From contig NZ_QLLY01000017.1 of the NCBI RefSeq assembly GCF_003259365.1, positions 150,611-214,610 on the forward strand: DNA of 64,000 nucleotides, written 5' to 3'. Both the position numbers and the translations under genes were made by a program. The DNA comes from Streptomyces sp. PsTaAH-137. GTDB lineage: Bacteria; Actinomycetota; Actinomycetes; Streptomycetales; Streptomycetaceae. Under the pieces are notes generated by a model. It made no database searches, was not told the origin of the DNA, and saw only the letters and a list, made by a program, of their open reading frames with translations. Below are positions 1-8,133 of this stretch, one piece after another; the stretch's first letter is position 1, and each line of letters begins with the position of its first letter.

Positions 1-231
1 AACATGCTCGCCGCTCTGACCGGGCGCACCGCGTGTCTCCTGCAGAACCACGGCACCGTCACCTACGGGGACTCCCTCGCCCAGGCCTACGACCGCACCG
101 CCCAGCTGGAATGGATGTGCCGCCTCTGGCTCACGGCCCACTCCGTCCCCGGACTGCGTCCCTCCCTGCTGAGCGAGGAACAGATGGCGGAGGCGGCCAG
201 GAAGCTCGACGGGTACGGGCAGCAGCCCTAG
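1..231 (+). CDS. class II aldolase/adducin family protein, C-terminal end (partial)
   Basis: Only the last 76 codons are inside the window; the frame is open from base 1 and stops at 229-231. The segment carries an NHGTVTYG stretch followed by an amphipathic helix (AYDRTAQLEWMCRLW). In class II aldolases this His-Gly element supplies a metal ligand and the helix packs against the neighbouring subunit. The family performs aldol cleavage of sugar phosphates or related decarboxylations; the substrate cannot be told from this fragment. It is followed after about 120 bp by an alpha/beta hydrolase gene on the same strand. Confidence 0.75.
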   Translation, partial: NMLAALTGRTACLLQNHGTVTYGDSLAQAYDRTAQLEWMCRLWLTAHSVPGLRPSLLSEEQMAEAARKLDGYGQQP

Positions 232-351
232 CCCAGCCCGGGAGCCCCGGTGCGAGGAATCCGTACGCTCATTCCGTCCCGCCCGGCACACGCGTCACTC
301 GCATCCTCCGTCCCGCTGGCCCGGGCGCGCCAGGGCCCCGACACTGGACGA

Positions 352-1479
352 GTGCGCACCGCCAAAGCGACGGCCGCTGCCGTCACCGCCGTCATCGGGG
401 CCTCGGCCGCCGCCATCGCCGCCGGCCGCCTGGCCAGCGACGCCGCGCTCAAGGCGCCCGCAGGACGCCCCCTGCCCACCGAGCCCCGGCTCACCGTCCA
501 CGCCCTCGCCGCGGGACACATCACCCTCAGCCGGGACCTCGCCTCCCAGTACCCCGGCACCTACGGACTCGCGGGCGACGGCTTCCACGCCGTCGTCGGG
601 CCCGTCGTCGCCTCGGCCCCGCACCCCGCGGACACCGTCGTACGCCGCCTGGAGCGGGTCACCCACGGCACCCTCGAACCCGGCGCGCGGGCCTGGCTCA
701 CGCCCCAGGTGCACATCGGCGACCCCAAGTCCGCGCTCGGCCTCGACCACGCCGACATCGACATCCCGGGCGAACTCGGCCCGCTGCCCGCCTGGTTCGT
801 GCCCGGCGCCCGCGACACCTGGATCATCACGGCGCACGGCCTCGGCACCACCCGCGAGCACCCCATGAACCTCATGGCGTTCCTGCACCGGCAGCAGTTC
901 CCCGTCCTGGACCTCGCCTACCGCGGCGACCTCGGCGCGCCCCGCTCCCCGGACGGCCTGAACCACCTCGGCGAGTCCGAGTGGCGCGACCTCGACGCGG
1001 CCCTGCGCTACGCCGTGCGCTACGGCGCCCGCCGCGTCGTCGTCCTCGGCTTCTCCACCGGCGCCGCGATGGCCCTGCACGCCGCCGCCCACTCCGCGCT
1101 GCGCGACCGGATCGCCGGACTGGTCCTGGACAGCCCGGTGCTGTCCTGGGAGACCACCCTGCGCGCCCTCGCCGCCGCCCGCCGCATCCCCGGCGCGCTG
1201 CTGCCGCTCGCGGTGCGCGCCGCCCAGGGACGCACCGGCCTGACCGGCGACCGGCTCGCGGACGCCGCCGACCCGCGCCTGCTCAAGGTCCCCACCCTCG
1301 TACTGCACGGCCCCGACGACGAGGTCGCCCCCTGGGGCCTCTCCCGCCAACTGGCCGCCCGCCGCCCGGACCTGATCTCCCTGCACACGGTCGACGAGGC
1401 CCCGCACAACGCCATGTGGAACGCGGACCCGACGACGTACGAGGAGACCCTGCGGCGCTTCCTGACACCGCTGATGTGA
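352..1479 (+). CDS. alpha/beta hydrolase, membrane-anchored
   Basis: A 375-aa protein with an N-terminal hydrophobic segment (about residues 8-26) that looks like a membrane anchor or uncleaved signal, then an alpha/beta hydrolase domain. The nucleophile elbow is GFSTG with Ser235; an acid lies in HGPDDEVAPW (Asp322/323), and the His is in EAPHNAMW (near 352), so the triad is complete. The HGLGTTRE loop resembles the oxyanion-hole region. I chose GTG 352 because it puts the hydrophobic segment at the N-terminus; an in-frame GTG at 250 would add 34 unstructured residues. It is probably an extracytoplasmic-face esterase or lipase-like enzyme of unknown substrate. Confidence 0.8.
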   Translation: MRTAKATAAAVTAVIGASAAAIAAGRLASDAALKAPAGRPLPTEPRLTVHALAAGHITLSRDLASQYPGTYGLAGDGFHAVVGPVVASAPHPADTVVRRLERVTHGTLEPGARAWLTPQVHIGDPKSALGLDHADIDIPGELGPLPAWFVPGARDTWIITAHGLGTTREHPMNLMAFLHRQQFPVLDLAYRGDLGAPRSPDGLNHLGESEWRDLDAALRYAVRYGARRVVVLGFSTGAAMALHAAAHSALRDRIAGLVLDSPVLSWETTLRALAAARRIPGALLPLAVRAAQGRTGLTGDRLADAADPRLLKVPTLVLHGPDDEVAPWGLSRQLAARRPDLISLHTVDEAPHNAMWNADPTTYEETLRRFLTPLM

Positions 1480-1580
1480 ATGCGGCGCGGGGCCCCGACG
1501 GCGGGCCCCGCACCCCGGGGCGGGCGCCGAACACAGGGCCGCGTTTGGGAATTCGCGGGGTCACCCTGGAGACTGCTCCA

Positions 1581-2966
1581 GTGACGTCCCGTACCCCGCG
1601 CGACTCCAGGCTCCGACTAGTCCGCCCCCGCCGCCAGCCGCTGGCCCCCGCTGCCCCGCGCCGAGTGGCCCGTCCCGCCCCGCGCCCCCCGGAGGGCACC
1701 CCGCCCCCCGCCGAACTCGCCCGCGCCGCGCGCGAGGGCCTGGCCGCCGCCGTCCGCGTGGCGCGCTGGGCGGACGCCACGCTCAGCCCCGGCAACCACA
1801 CCGCCGCCGGGGACGGCAAGGGCACCCTCTCCGACGCCACCGCGCGCCGCGCCGCCGACGACCTCGGCCTGAGCGTCGAGCGGGTCCGCGCCGACTGGGA
1901 CACCGCACGCCTGGCCGGCCTCGTCGAGGTGCACGGCGACAGCGCCCGCCCCGGCTGGCGGCTGCGCGCCTGGGACCGCGACGACACCGCCGTGCTGCGC
2001 GGCTGGGTCGCCCTGTTCGACGCCTGGTCGCTGGTCCATCCGGCGCCGGACGCCCTGGAGCCCGCCGCGGTCGCCGAAGTCGTCGAGGCCGTCCCGCAGT
2101 TGCTGTCCTTCCTCCAGCTCATGGCGGGCCCCGTCGCGGCGGCCCAGCTCCTGGACCTCCTCGACCAGCGGGTCGTCGAACTGCGCACCGAGCGCTGCGA
2201 GATCCCCTTCGGGCCGCAGCCGGAGCCGACCCCGCCCGAGGACACCCCGCTGCGCCCGCTGCTCGACTGGTCCCTGCACGGCCTCGCCTCCGTCGGCGCG
2301 CTCACCTACGCCGACGGACAGGCCACCCTCACCCCGCTCGGCAGCTGGGCGGTCTGGGTCAAGCTGGAGCAGATCTGCGTCGCCGCCCAGTCCCCGGCCG
2401 GGAACATCGAGGTCAGCGCCGAGGACATGCTGCGCGGCTGCGCCCGCCTGCGGCCCAACGCGGCCCGCGCCGAGTACCGGGCCTGGCTCGCCGCCCGCGA
2501 CGTCGGCACCGCCGTCATCGACCTGATCGAGGCCGCCCGCGGCGAGGACGCCCTGCTGCGCGGCCTCGCCTTCGAGGCGCTGCGCGTCGTCGGCGGCCCC
2601 GCCGAGCCCGAGGTGCGGCGCGCCGCGGACGAGCCGGGTCTGCGCCCCTACGCGCTGCTCTGGCTCGCCGAGGCGGAGGGCGCCGACCCCGAGGACGTGC
2701 ACACGGTCCTCACCCGCGAGGAGGCCACCTGGCTGTGGGTCGACACCGCGGCGGCCGTCGCCGACCACGGTGAGGCGCCGCTGCTCGTGCGTCACCTGGA
2801 GTCCGCCGTGCAGCCGACCGTGCCCGCGCTGATCGCGGAGGTCCGCGCCGTCGGCCACCCCCGCACCGTGCAGGTGCTCGTCGCCCTCGCCGCCGCCCAC
2901 CCCGACCCGGCCCTCGCGAAGGCGGTCCGCCGCGCGGCCTTCCAGGTCCACACCGGCGGGGCCTGA
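1581..2966 (+). CDS. conserved hypothetical protein (Streptomyces type, 461 aa)
   Basis: Starts at GTG 1581. Residues 1-45 are a basic, Pro-rich tail; the rest is a helical, Ala/Leu/Glu-rich soluble protein. A region around 60-130 (DLGLSVERVRADWDTARLAGLVEV) looks like a winged-helix element and the C-terminal 150 residues look like short HEAT-like helical repeats (for example YALLWLAEAEGADPEDV). Both are impressions, not domain hits. There is no signal peptide or membrane segment. The frame is open far upstream of 1581, but that part overlaps the hydrolase gene and reads as Arg/Pro-rich shadow sequence, so I do not include it. I do not recognise a function. Confidence 0.7.
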   Translation: MTSRTPRDSRLRLVRPRRQPLAPAAPRRVARPAPRPPEGTPPPAELARAAREGLAAAVRVARWADATLSPGNHTAAGDGKGTLSDATARRAADDLGLSVERVRADWDTARLAGLVEVHGDSARPGWRLRAWDRDDTAVLRGWVALFDAWSLVHPAPDALEPAAVAEVVEAVPQLLSFLQLMAGPVAAAQLLDLLDQRVVELRTERCEIPFGPQPEPTPPEDTPLRPLLDWSLHGLASVGALTYADGQATLTPLGSWAVWVKLEQICVAAQSPAGNIEVSAEDMLRGCARLRPNAARAEYRAWLAARDVGTAVIDLIEAARGEDALLRGLAFEALRVVGGPAEPEVRRAADEPGLRPYALLWLAEAEGADPEDVHTVLTREEATWLWVDTAAAVADHGEAPLLVRHLESAVQPTVPALIAEVRAVGHPRTVQVLVALAAAHPDPALAKAVRRAAFQVHTGGA

Positions 2967-2984
2967 CGGCTCACGCCCGCTGGG

Positions 2985-3872
2985 CTAGCCGAAGGTGTTG
3001 CAGCGGCCCATGTCGCCGGTCCTGTAGCCCTGGTAGAACCACTGCTGGCGCTGCTGGGCCGAGCCGTGCGTCCACGACTCGGGCGTCACCCGGCCCTGGA
3101 AACGCTCCTGGATCCGGTCGTCGCCCACCGCGGCGGCCGCGTCCAGACCGTCCTGGATGTCGGCGTCGGTCAGGCTGGTGATCAGCGGGCGCCCGGTCGA
3201 CTCGTCGGGCGTCCGCGTCGCGCCGTGGGCCCACACGCCCGCGTAGCAGTCGGCCTGGAGCTCCACCTTCACGGCGTTGCTGTTCTGCCCCGTGCGGCCG
3301 TCCTGCGAGCGCGACAGCGTGCCCATCAGGTTCTGCACGTGGTGCCCGTACTCGTGCGCCACGACGTACGCCTGCGCGAACGGTCCGCCGCTGGAGCCGA
3401 ACTTGGTGCGCAGCTCGTCGAAGAAGCCGAGGTCGAGATAGACCTTGCGGTCGCCGGGGCAGTAGAAGGGCCCCACGGCCGACGTCGCCGCCCCGCACGC
3501 GGTGCTCACCCGGTTGGTGAAGAACACCGTGGAGGCGCCGCTGTAACGGGCGTTGCGGCGCGCGAACTCCTGCCGCCAGAAGTCCTGCACGCTGTTGACC
3601 ACCGCGACGATCCGGCAGTCGTCCTTGCTGTTGGCGTCCGATCCCGTACGGCACTGCTGCTGGACCTGCGCCGCGCTCGACACGGACGTCGCGGGCGTGC
3701 CGGAGCCGTCCGAGGAGAGGCCGAACTGGTCGGTGCCGAAGAACAGGCCGAGCACCAGCGCCAGCAGACCGGCGAGACCGCCGCCGATCGTCGCCCGCCC
3801 GCCGGGCACCCGGCTGCCCCGCTGGTCCTGGACCTCGGACGTGTCCAGGTTGGCGTCGTCGTCGAACTGCAT
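2985..3872 (-). CDS. neutral zinc metallopeptidase, YpfJ/KPN_02809 family
   Basis: A 295-aa protein with an acidic cytoplasmic N-terminus, one transmembrane segment (about 29-48) and an extracytoplasmic zincin domain. HEYGHH at 173-178 gives the HExxH zinc site and ELQADCYAGVW (Glu204) supplies the third ligand. Four to five Cys residues flank the catalytic core and could form disulfides outside the cell. The family is widespread and predicted to be a membrane-bound peptidase, but its physiological substrate is unknown. The gene converges with the upstream hypothetical gene 18 bp away and appears to be monocistronic. Confidence 0.85.
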   Translation of the reverse strand: MQFDDDANLDTSEVQDQRGSRVPGGRATIGGGLAGLLALVLGLFFGTDQFGLSSDGSGTPATSVSSAAQVQQQCRTGSDANSKDDCRIVAVVNSVQDFWRQEFARRNARYSGASTVFFTNRVSTACGAATSAVGPFYCPGDRKVYLDLGFFDELRTKFGSSGGPFAQAYVVAHEYGHHVQNLMGTLSRSQDGRTGQNSNAVKVELQADCYAGVWAHGATRTPDESTGRPLITSLTDADIQDGLDAAAAVGDDRIQERFQGRVTPESWTHGSAQQRQQWFYQGYRTGDMGRCNTFG

Positions 3873-4087
3873 GCTCGTACCGCCCTCTCGCCGGAACCCA
3901 CCCTGATCATCCTGTTACGTGCCGCGGGGCCCGGCCCTGATCCGGCGGCCGAACGGGGGACGCGCGCGCCCGCGCACGCCGTGTCGCCGTCGCCCGGCGA
4001 CCCGCTCACCCGGCTCCACGGCTACGCTCCGCACCTGATTCGTGGCCTTTCGTGAGAAATCTCGTGGTTCGTGGTTCGTGGTGAGGA

Positions 4088-4891
4088 ATGAGGGGGCGTG
4101 CGATGGCGGTGCTGCCGCTCGACGCGACAGCAGGGCAGAGCCCCGCACGGCCTGCGGCGCGTCCCGTACGTCCGCCGAGGCGCCGGCCGCGCGCCGCGTC
4201 CCTCCTGCCGCCGCTCGCCGTCCTGCTCGCGCTGCTGCTGATCGGCGCGGCCCAGGGCGCGCGCCCGCACCCGTTCGGCGACCACCTCGCGCGCGTGGCG
4301 GGCGGTTCCGGCGCGTCCGCGCCCGCCCTGCGCATGAGCGGCGGCGCGGTCGAGGCGTACGACGCGGAGGGGACCCGCTGGCGGCACGCGCGTGAGGGGC
4401 GGCGGGCGCTCGCCGTGCTGCCCGCCGCCGGGCATGCCTTCGCGCTGTGGAGCGACGGCCTGGTCACCGACACCGAGCGCCGCACCGCGGCCGCCGTGCG
4501 CTGGCACCGCGCGGTCCCGGACGCCGCACCCTGGCTGCGCACCCCGGGGGCGCACGGCGGCGCCGGGGTCCTCCAGCCGCTCGACCCGGCGGCCCGGATG
4601 CTCGCCGTCGTCACCCCGCACCGCATCGCCGCCTACCGCACCGCCGACGGCGACCTGCGCTGGGTGCTGCCCGCGCGCGCGGGCTGCGCGTTCGCCCCGG
4701 CGAGCACCGCGCGGCGGGGGGCCGCACTGCTGATCGCACAGCCCTGCGCGGGAGACGACACCGCCTGGACCGAGCAGATCGTCGCCGTCGACGACCTCGG
4801 CGGGATCGCCCCGGACCGGACGCCCCTGGGCAACGAGCTGCCGGAGCCCGGTCCGGGACGCGTGGGAAAAGCCCTTGCATCCCACCGGTAA
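4088..4891 (+). CDS. membrane-anchored hypothetical protein, possible PQQ-like beta-propeller
   Basis: A 267-aa protein: a basic, Pro-rich N-terminus, one hydrophobic segment (about 37-57, rich in Leu/Ala) and an extracytoplasmic domain. Short strand-like stretches containing AAYRTADGDLRWVLPA and AVEAYDAEGTRWRH recall the blades of PQQ/quinoprotein propellers, where a compound is compared with a Trp-docking motif; there is only enough length for three or four blades. A second ATG lies at 4103. It sits immediately upstream of the ABC-F leader region and ends only 10 bp before the mini-ORF, so it may read through. No function is assigned. Confidence 0.6.
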   Translation: MRGRAMAVLPLDATAGQSPARPAARPVRPPRRRPRAASLLPPLAVLLALLLIGAAQGARPHPFGDHLARVAGGSGASAPALRMSGGAVEAYDAEGTRWRHAREGRRALAVLPAAGHAFALWSDGLVTDTERRTAAAVRWHRAVPDAAPWLRTPGAHGGAGVLQPLDPAARMLAVVTPHRIAAYRTADGDLRWVLPARAGCAFAPASTARRGAALLIAQPCAGDDTAWTEQIVAVDDLGGIAPDRTPLGNELPEPGPGRVGKALASHR

Positions 4892-4894
4892 GCT
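4889..4894 (+). promoter_or_regulatory. candidate -10 box for a leaderless mini-ORF/ABC-F transcript
   Basis: TAAGCT fits the actinobacterial TANNNT -10 consensus and lies 7 bp before the ATG at 4902. Initiation at the normal distance would therefore start the RNA at or next to that ATG. No convincing -35 box is present. Confidence 0.35.
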
Positions 4895-4901
4895 GGGCTG
4901 T

Positions 4902-4928
4902 ATGACGTTTCTTCTCTGGGTGCATTAG
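4902..4928 (+). CDS. putative 8-residue leader peptide upstream of the ABC-F gene
   Basis: An ATG-initiated frame encoding MTFLLWVH followed by TAG. It lies 58 bp before the GTG of the ABC-F ATPase on the same strand. The -10-like TAAGCT just upstream would make the peptide leaderless, a common mode of translation in Streptomyces. Short leader peptides that sense ribosome stalling precede several antibiotic-resistance ABC-F and methyltransferase genes, which is why the frame is worth recording. Whether it is translated cannot be judged from one sequence. Confidence 0.35.
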   Translation: MTFLLWVH

Positions 4929-4986
4929 CGGCGCAGACCGGCCCCCGACCCGTCAATCAGCCGTTCACTGCCCTGGAGACCCACCC

Positions 4987-6585
4987 GTGATCACCGCATC
5001 CGGTATCGAACTGCGCGCAGGCGCCCGCATCCTCATCGAGAACGCCAACTTCCGTGTCGCCAAGGGCGACCGCATCGGCCTCGTCGGGCGCAACGGCGCG
5101 GGCAAGACCACCCTCACCAAGTGCCTGGCCGGTGAGGGCATCCCGGCCGGCGGCACCATCTCCCGCTCCGGCGAGGTCGGCTATCTGCCGCAGGACCCGC
5201 GCACCGGCGACCTCGACGTGCTCGCCCGCGACCGCATCCTGTCGGCCCGCGGCCTCGACACCCTGATGCGCAAGATGCGCGAGAACGAGCAGCGCATCGC
5301 CAACGGCACGGGCGCCACCCAGGCCAAGGCCCTCAAGCAGTACGAGCGCCAGGAGACGGAGTTCCTCACCAAGGGCGGGTACGCCGCCGAGGCCGAGGCC
5401 GCCACCATCGCCGCCGCGCTCAACCTCCCGGACCGGGTGCTCGGCCAGCCCCTGCACACCCTCTCCGGCGGTCAGCGACGCCGTATCGAGCTGGCCCGCA
5501 TCCTCTTCTCGGACGCGGACACCCTCCTCCTCGACGAGCCCACGAACCACCTGGACGCGGACTCGATCGTCTGGCTGCGCGACTACCTGAAGAGCTACAG
5601 CGGCGGCTTCATCGTGATCTCCCACGACGTCGACCTGGTCGAGACGGTCGTCAACAAGGTCTTCTACCTGGACGCGAACCGCTCCCAGATCGACGTCTAC
5701 AACATGGGCTGGAAGCTCTACCAGCAGCAGCGCGAGGCCGACGAGAAGCGCCGCAAGCGCGAGCGGCAGAACGCCGAGAAGAAGGCCGCGTCGCTGAACG
5801 CGCAGGCGGACAAGATGCGCGCCAAGGCCACCAAGACCGTCGCCGCGCAGAACATGGCCAAGCGCGCCGACAAGCTCCTCGCCGGCCTCGAGGCGGTCCG
5901 CCAGTCCGACAAGGTCGCCAAGCTGCGCTTCCCCGAGCCCGCGCCCTGCGGCAAGACGCCGCTGATGGCCGAGGGCCTGTCGAAGTCGTACGGCTCGCTC
6001 GAGATCTTCACCGACGTCGACCTGGCCATCGACAAGGGCTCCCGCGTCGTCATCCTCGGGCTGAACGGTGCGGGCAAGACCACCCTGCTCCGCCTCCTCG
6101 CGGGCACCGAGAAGCCCGACACCGGCGAGGTCGTCGAGGGCCACGGCCTCAAGCTCGGCTACTACGCCCAGGAGCACGAGACCCTCGACCCCGAGCGCTC
6201 CGTCCTGGAGAACATGCGCTCGTCCGCGCCCGACCTGGACCTCGTGGAGGTCCGCAAGGTGCTCGGCTCGTTCCTGTTCTCCGGCGACGACGTCGACAAG
6301 CCCGCGGGCGTGCTCTCCGGCGGCGAGAAGACCCGGCTCGCCCTCGCGACCCTGGTGGTCTCGGCGGCCAACGTGCTGCTCCTCGACGAGCCCACGAACA
6401 ACCTCGACCCCGCCAGCCGCGAGGAGATCCTCGGCGCGCTGCGCACCTACAAGGGCGCCGTCGTCCTCGTCACGCACGACGAGGGAGCCGTCGAGGCGCT
6501 GCAGCCGGAGCGGATCATCCTGCTCCCGGACGGCGTCGAGGACCTGTGGGGCCAGACCTACGCGGATCTCGTCGCGCTCGCCTGA
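4987..6585 (+). CDS. ABC-F family ATPase (ribosome-associated)
   Basis: A 532-aa soluble protein with two ABC domains and no membrane segments, the ABC-F layout. Domain 1 has Walker A GRNGAGKTT (34-42), signature LSGGQRRR and Walker B ending LLLDEPTNHLD. A charged linker rich in Lys/Arg/Glu (about 235-300, the P-site tRNA interaction motif region) follows. Domain 2 has Walker A GLNGAGKTT (about 358-366), LSGGEKTR and LLLDEPTNNLD. Both catalytic Glu residues are present, so it should hydrolyse ATP. Members bind the ribosomal E site and either tune elongation or protect against antibiotics; this one looks like a housekeeping type because no transporter or biosynthetic genes adjoin. The GTG start has GGAG upstream. 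Confidence 0.9.
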   Translation: MITASGIELRAGARILIENANFRVAKGDRIGLVGRNGAGKTTLTKCLAGEGIPAGGTISRSGEVGYLPQDPRTGDLDVLARDRILSARGLDTLMRKMRENEQRIANGTGATQAKALKQYERQETEFLTKGGYAAEAEAATIAAALNLPDRVLGQPLHTLSGGQRRRIELARILFSDADTLLLDEPTNHLDADSIVWLRDYLKSYSGGFIVISHDVDLVETVVNKVFYLDANRSQIDVYNMGWKLYQQQREADEKRRKRERQNAEKKAASLNAQADKMRAKATKTVAAQNMAKRADKLLAGLEAVRQSDKVAKLRFPEPAPCGKTPLMAEGLSKSYGSLEIFTDVDLAIDKGSRVVILGLNGAGKTTLLRLLAGTEKPDTGEVVEGHGLKLGYYAQEHETLDPERSVLENMRSSAPDLDLVEVRKVLGSFLFSGDDVDKPAGVLSGGEKTRLALATLVVSAANVLLLDEPTNNLDPASREEILGALRTYKGAVVLVTHDEGAVEALQPERIILLPDGVEDLWGQTYADLVALA

Positions 6586-6632
6586 CCGGCGCCCGGCCGC
6601 CCGGGAGCCGTCAGCACAGCGTGATCGAAGAG

Positions 6633-6655
6633 ATGATCCACTCGGTATGGATCAT
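6633..6655. promoter_or_regulatory. inverted repeat in the 374-bp gap after the ABC-F gene
   Basis: ATGATCC (6633-6639) and GGATCAT (6649-6655) are perfect 7-bp arms around a 9-bp spacer, a shape typical of a dimeric repressor site. The surrounding gap (6586-6959) holds no convincing gene. It also contains a T-run near 6780 and small GAATTC-centred palindromes around 6830-6870, probably part of the leader of the downstream HTH gene. Confidence 0.35.
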
Positions 6656-6959
6656 TCGGCCGAGCCGTGATCCTTCATATGGGTGAGATCGCCTCGTACC
6701 GAGGTGTGTCCTACACGGATTTCGCCCGCTCATCGGGGCTGAAGCCCTTGGGGCGCCTGGGCAGTCGCTGACCTGCCGGTTTTTTCGAGGGGGTGGTTCC
6801 GGGGGGTGCGAAAAGCCTCCGGAATCACGAATTCCACTCGTGTGGATCCCCTTCGGGACGGGAATTCCCGGTCCACGGACCTTGCCGAATGGGTGGCCAG
6901 GACGGCCATGAGGGGTGATCATGGGAAATCCAGAGCGCACTTCCCATGAGGAGGCACGG

Positions 6960-7181
6960 GTGGCCGAGACTCTGAAGAAGGGCAGCCGGGTGACCGGCGC
7001 CGCGCGCGACAAGCTCGCGGCAGACCTGAAGAAGAAGTACGACTCCGGTGCGAGCATCCGGGCACTGGCCGAGGAAACCGGCCGCTCGTATGGCTTCGTC
7101 CACCGGATGCTCAGCGAGTCCGGGGTCACGCTGCGCGGTCGCGGCGGGGCCACGCGAGGCAAGAAGGCCGCGGCAAGCTGA
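6960..7181 (+). CDS. small helix-turn-helix DNA-binding protein (73 aa)
   Basis: The start is GTG 6960, chosen for the GAGGAGG ribosome site about 5 bp upstream; an in-frame ATG at 6915 lacks one. The protein is basic, with Lys-rich ends (KKGSRVTGAARDKLAADLKKKY and RGKKAAAS) around a helix-turn-helix reading IRALAEETGRSYGFVHRML, like the DNA-reading part of resolvase or Lsr2-type tails. It has no sensor domain. Very similar short proteins are, as far as I recall, conserved across Streptomyces without a described role. The long upstream gap and palindromes suggest it is separately regulated. Confidence 0.75.
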   Translation: MAETLKKGSRVTGAARDKLAADLKKKYDSGASIRALAEETGRSYGFVHRMLSESGVTLRGRGGATRGKKAAAS

Positions 7182-7234
7182 CGCGGCCGGCCCGTCCGCT
7201 CCCGGGCGGTGCGGGCCGCACAGGATCTCTCGGT

Positions 7235-7268
7235 ACCACCCGGTCGGTTCCCCGATCGGCCGGGTGGT
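7235..7268 (+). terminator. hairpin after the small HTH gene
   Basis: ACCACCCGG (7235-7243) pairs perfectly with CCGGGTGGT (7260-7268), and a shorter TCGG/CCGA stem sits inside. There is no U-run, which is usual for Streptomyces terminators. A second small palindrome (GTCCAC...GTGGAC) follows before the enoyl-CoA hydratase gene and may be an operator. Confidence 0.45.
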
Positions 7269-7334
7269 TACTGTGCAGTCACTTAGGTCGTCCACGTCGT
7301 CCGTGGACACGACTGCGCAGACTCGGAGGCCCAG

Positions 7335-8126
7335 ATGGCTACGCTCGCACCCCTGCTCGACAAGGACGGGGTCCGGCTCACCGTCGACGATGCCGTCGCC
7401 ACGGTGACCCTGACCAACCCGGACAAGCGCAACGCTCAGTCTCCCGCTCTGTGGCGGGCGTTGACGGAAGCCGGGCGGTCACTGCCGGGCTCCGTGCGGG
7501 TCGTCGTGGTGCGCGGTGAGGGCAAGTCCTTCTCCGCGGGTCTCGACCGTCAGGCGTTCACGCCCGAGGGTTTCGACGGCGAGCCGTCCTTCATCGACCT
7601 GGCACGCGGCGGCGACGATCTTCTGGACACGACGATCGCCGAGTACCAGGACGCTTTCACCTGGCTGCGGCGCAGCGACATCCTGTCCGTCGCCGCGGTC
7701 CAGGGCCATGCGATCGGCGCGGGCTTCCAGCTCGCCCTCTCCTGTGACCTGCGCGTCGTCGCCGACGACGTGCAGTTCTCCATGCGCGAGACCAGCCTCG
7801 GGCTCGTACCGGACCTGACCGGCACGCACCCCCTCGTCTCGCTCGTCGGATACGCGCGCGCCCTGGAGATCTGCGTGACCGGGCGCTACGTGCACGCCGA
7901 CGAGGCCGTGGCCAGTGGCCTGGCCAATGTCGCCGTGCCCGCGGACGCCCTGGACGCGGCCACGTCCGACCTGACCGGCGCGCTCCTCGCCGCGCCGCGC
8001 GACGCCGTGATCGAGACCAAGGCGCTGCTTCAGGGCGCCTCCCGCCGGACCCTCGACGAGCAGCGCGTCGCCGAGCGGGCCGCGCAGGGACGCCGGCTGC
8101 GGGACCTGGCCGGCCTCGGCGACTGA
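7335..8126 (+). CDS. enoyl-CoA hydratase/isomerase family protein
   Basis: A 263-aa crotonase-fold protein. The first oxyanion-hole element is FSAGLDRQAF (about residue 60) and the second is HAIGAGFQLALSCDLRV (about 123-140). The next segment, ETSLGLVPDLTGT, aligns with the active-site loop but lacks the usual Glu pair of true hydratases, having P-D-L. It could be an isomerase or a hydratase variant. It would act on acyl-CoA thioesters in the cytoplasm. The start has GGAGG upstream. It converges with the P10-like gene only 7 bp away, and no other beta-oxidation gene adjoins, so the pathway is unknown. Confidence 0.82.
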   Translation: MATLAPLLDKDGVRLTVDDAVATVTLTNPDKRNAQSPALWRALTEAGRSLPGSVRVVVVRGEGKSFSAGLDRQAFTPEGFDGEPSFIDLARGGDDLLDTTIAEYQDAFTWLRRSDILSVAAVQGHAIGAGFQLALSCDLRVVADDVQFSMRETSLGLVPDLTGTHPLVSLVGYARALEICVTGRYVHADEAVASGLANVAVPADALDAATSDLTGALLAAPRDAVIETKALLQGASRRTLDEQRVAERAAQGRRLRDLAGLGD

Positions 8127-8133
8127 CCCGTTC

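Noticed and set aside
33..1580. Long open frame running through the aldolase and hydrolase genes into the 461-aa hypothetical
   Set aside because: The translation before 1581 is Arg/Pro/His-rich with no domain, overlaps two convincing genes and is a typical high-GC shadow. The gene proper begins near GTG 1581.
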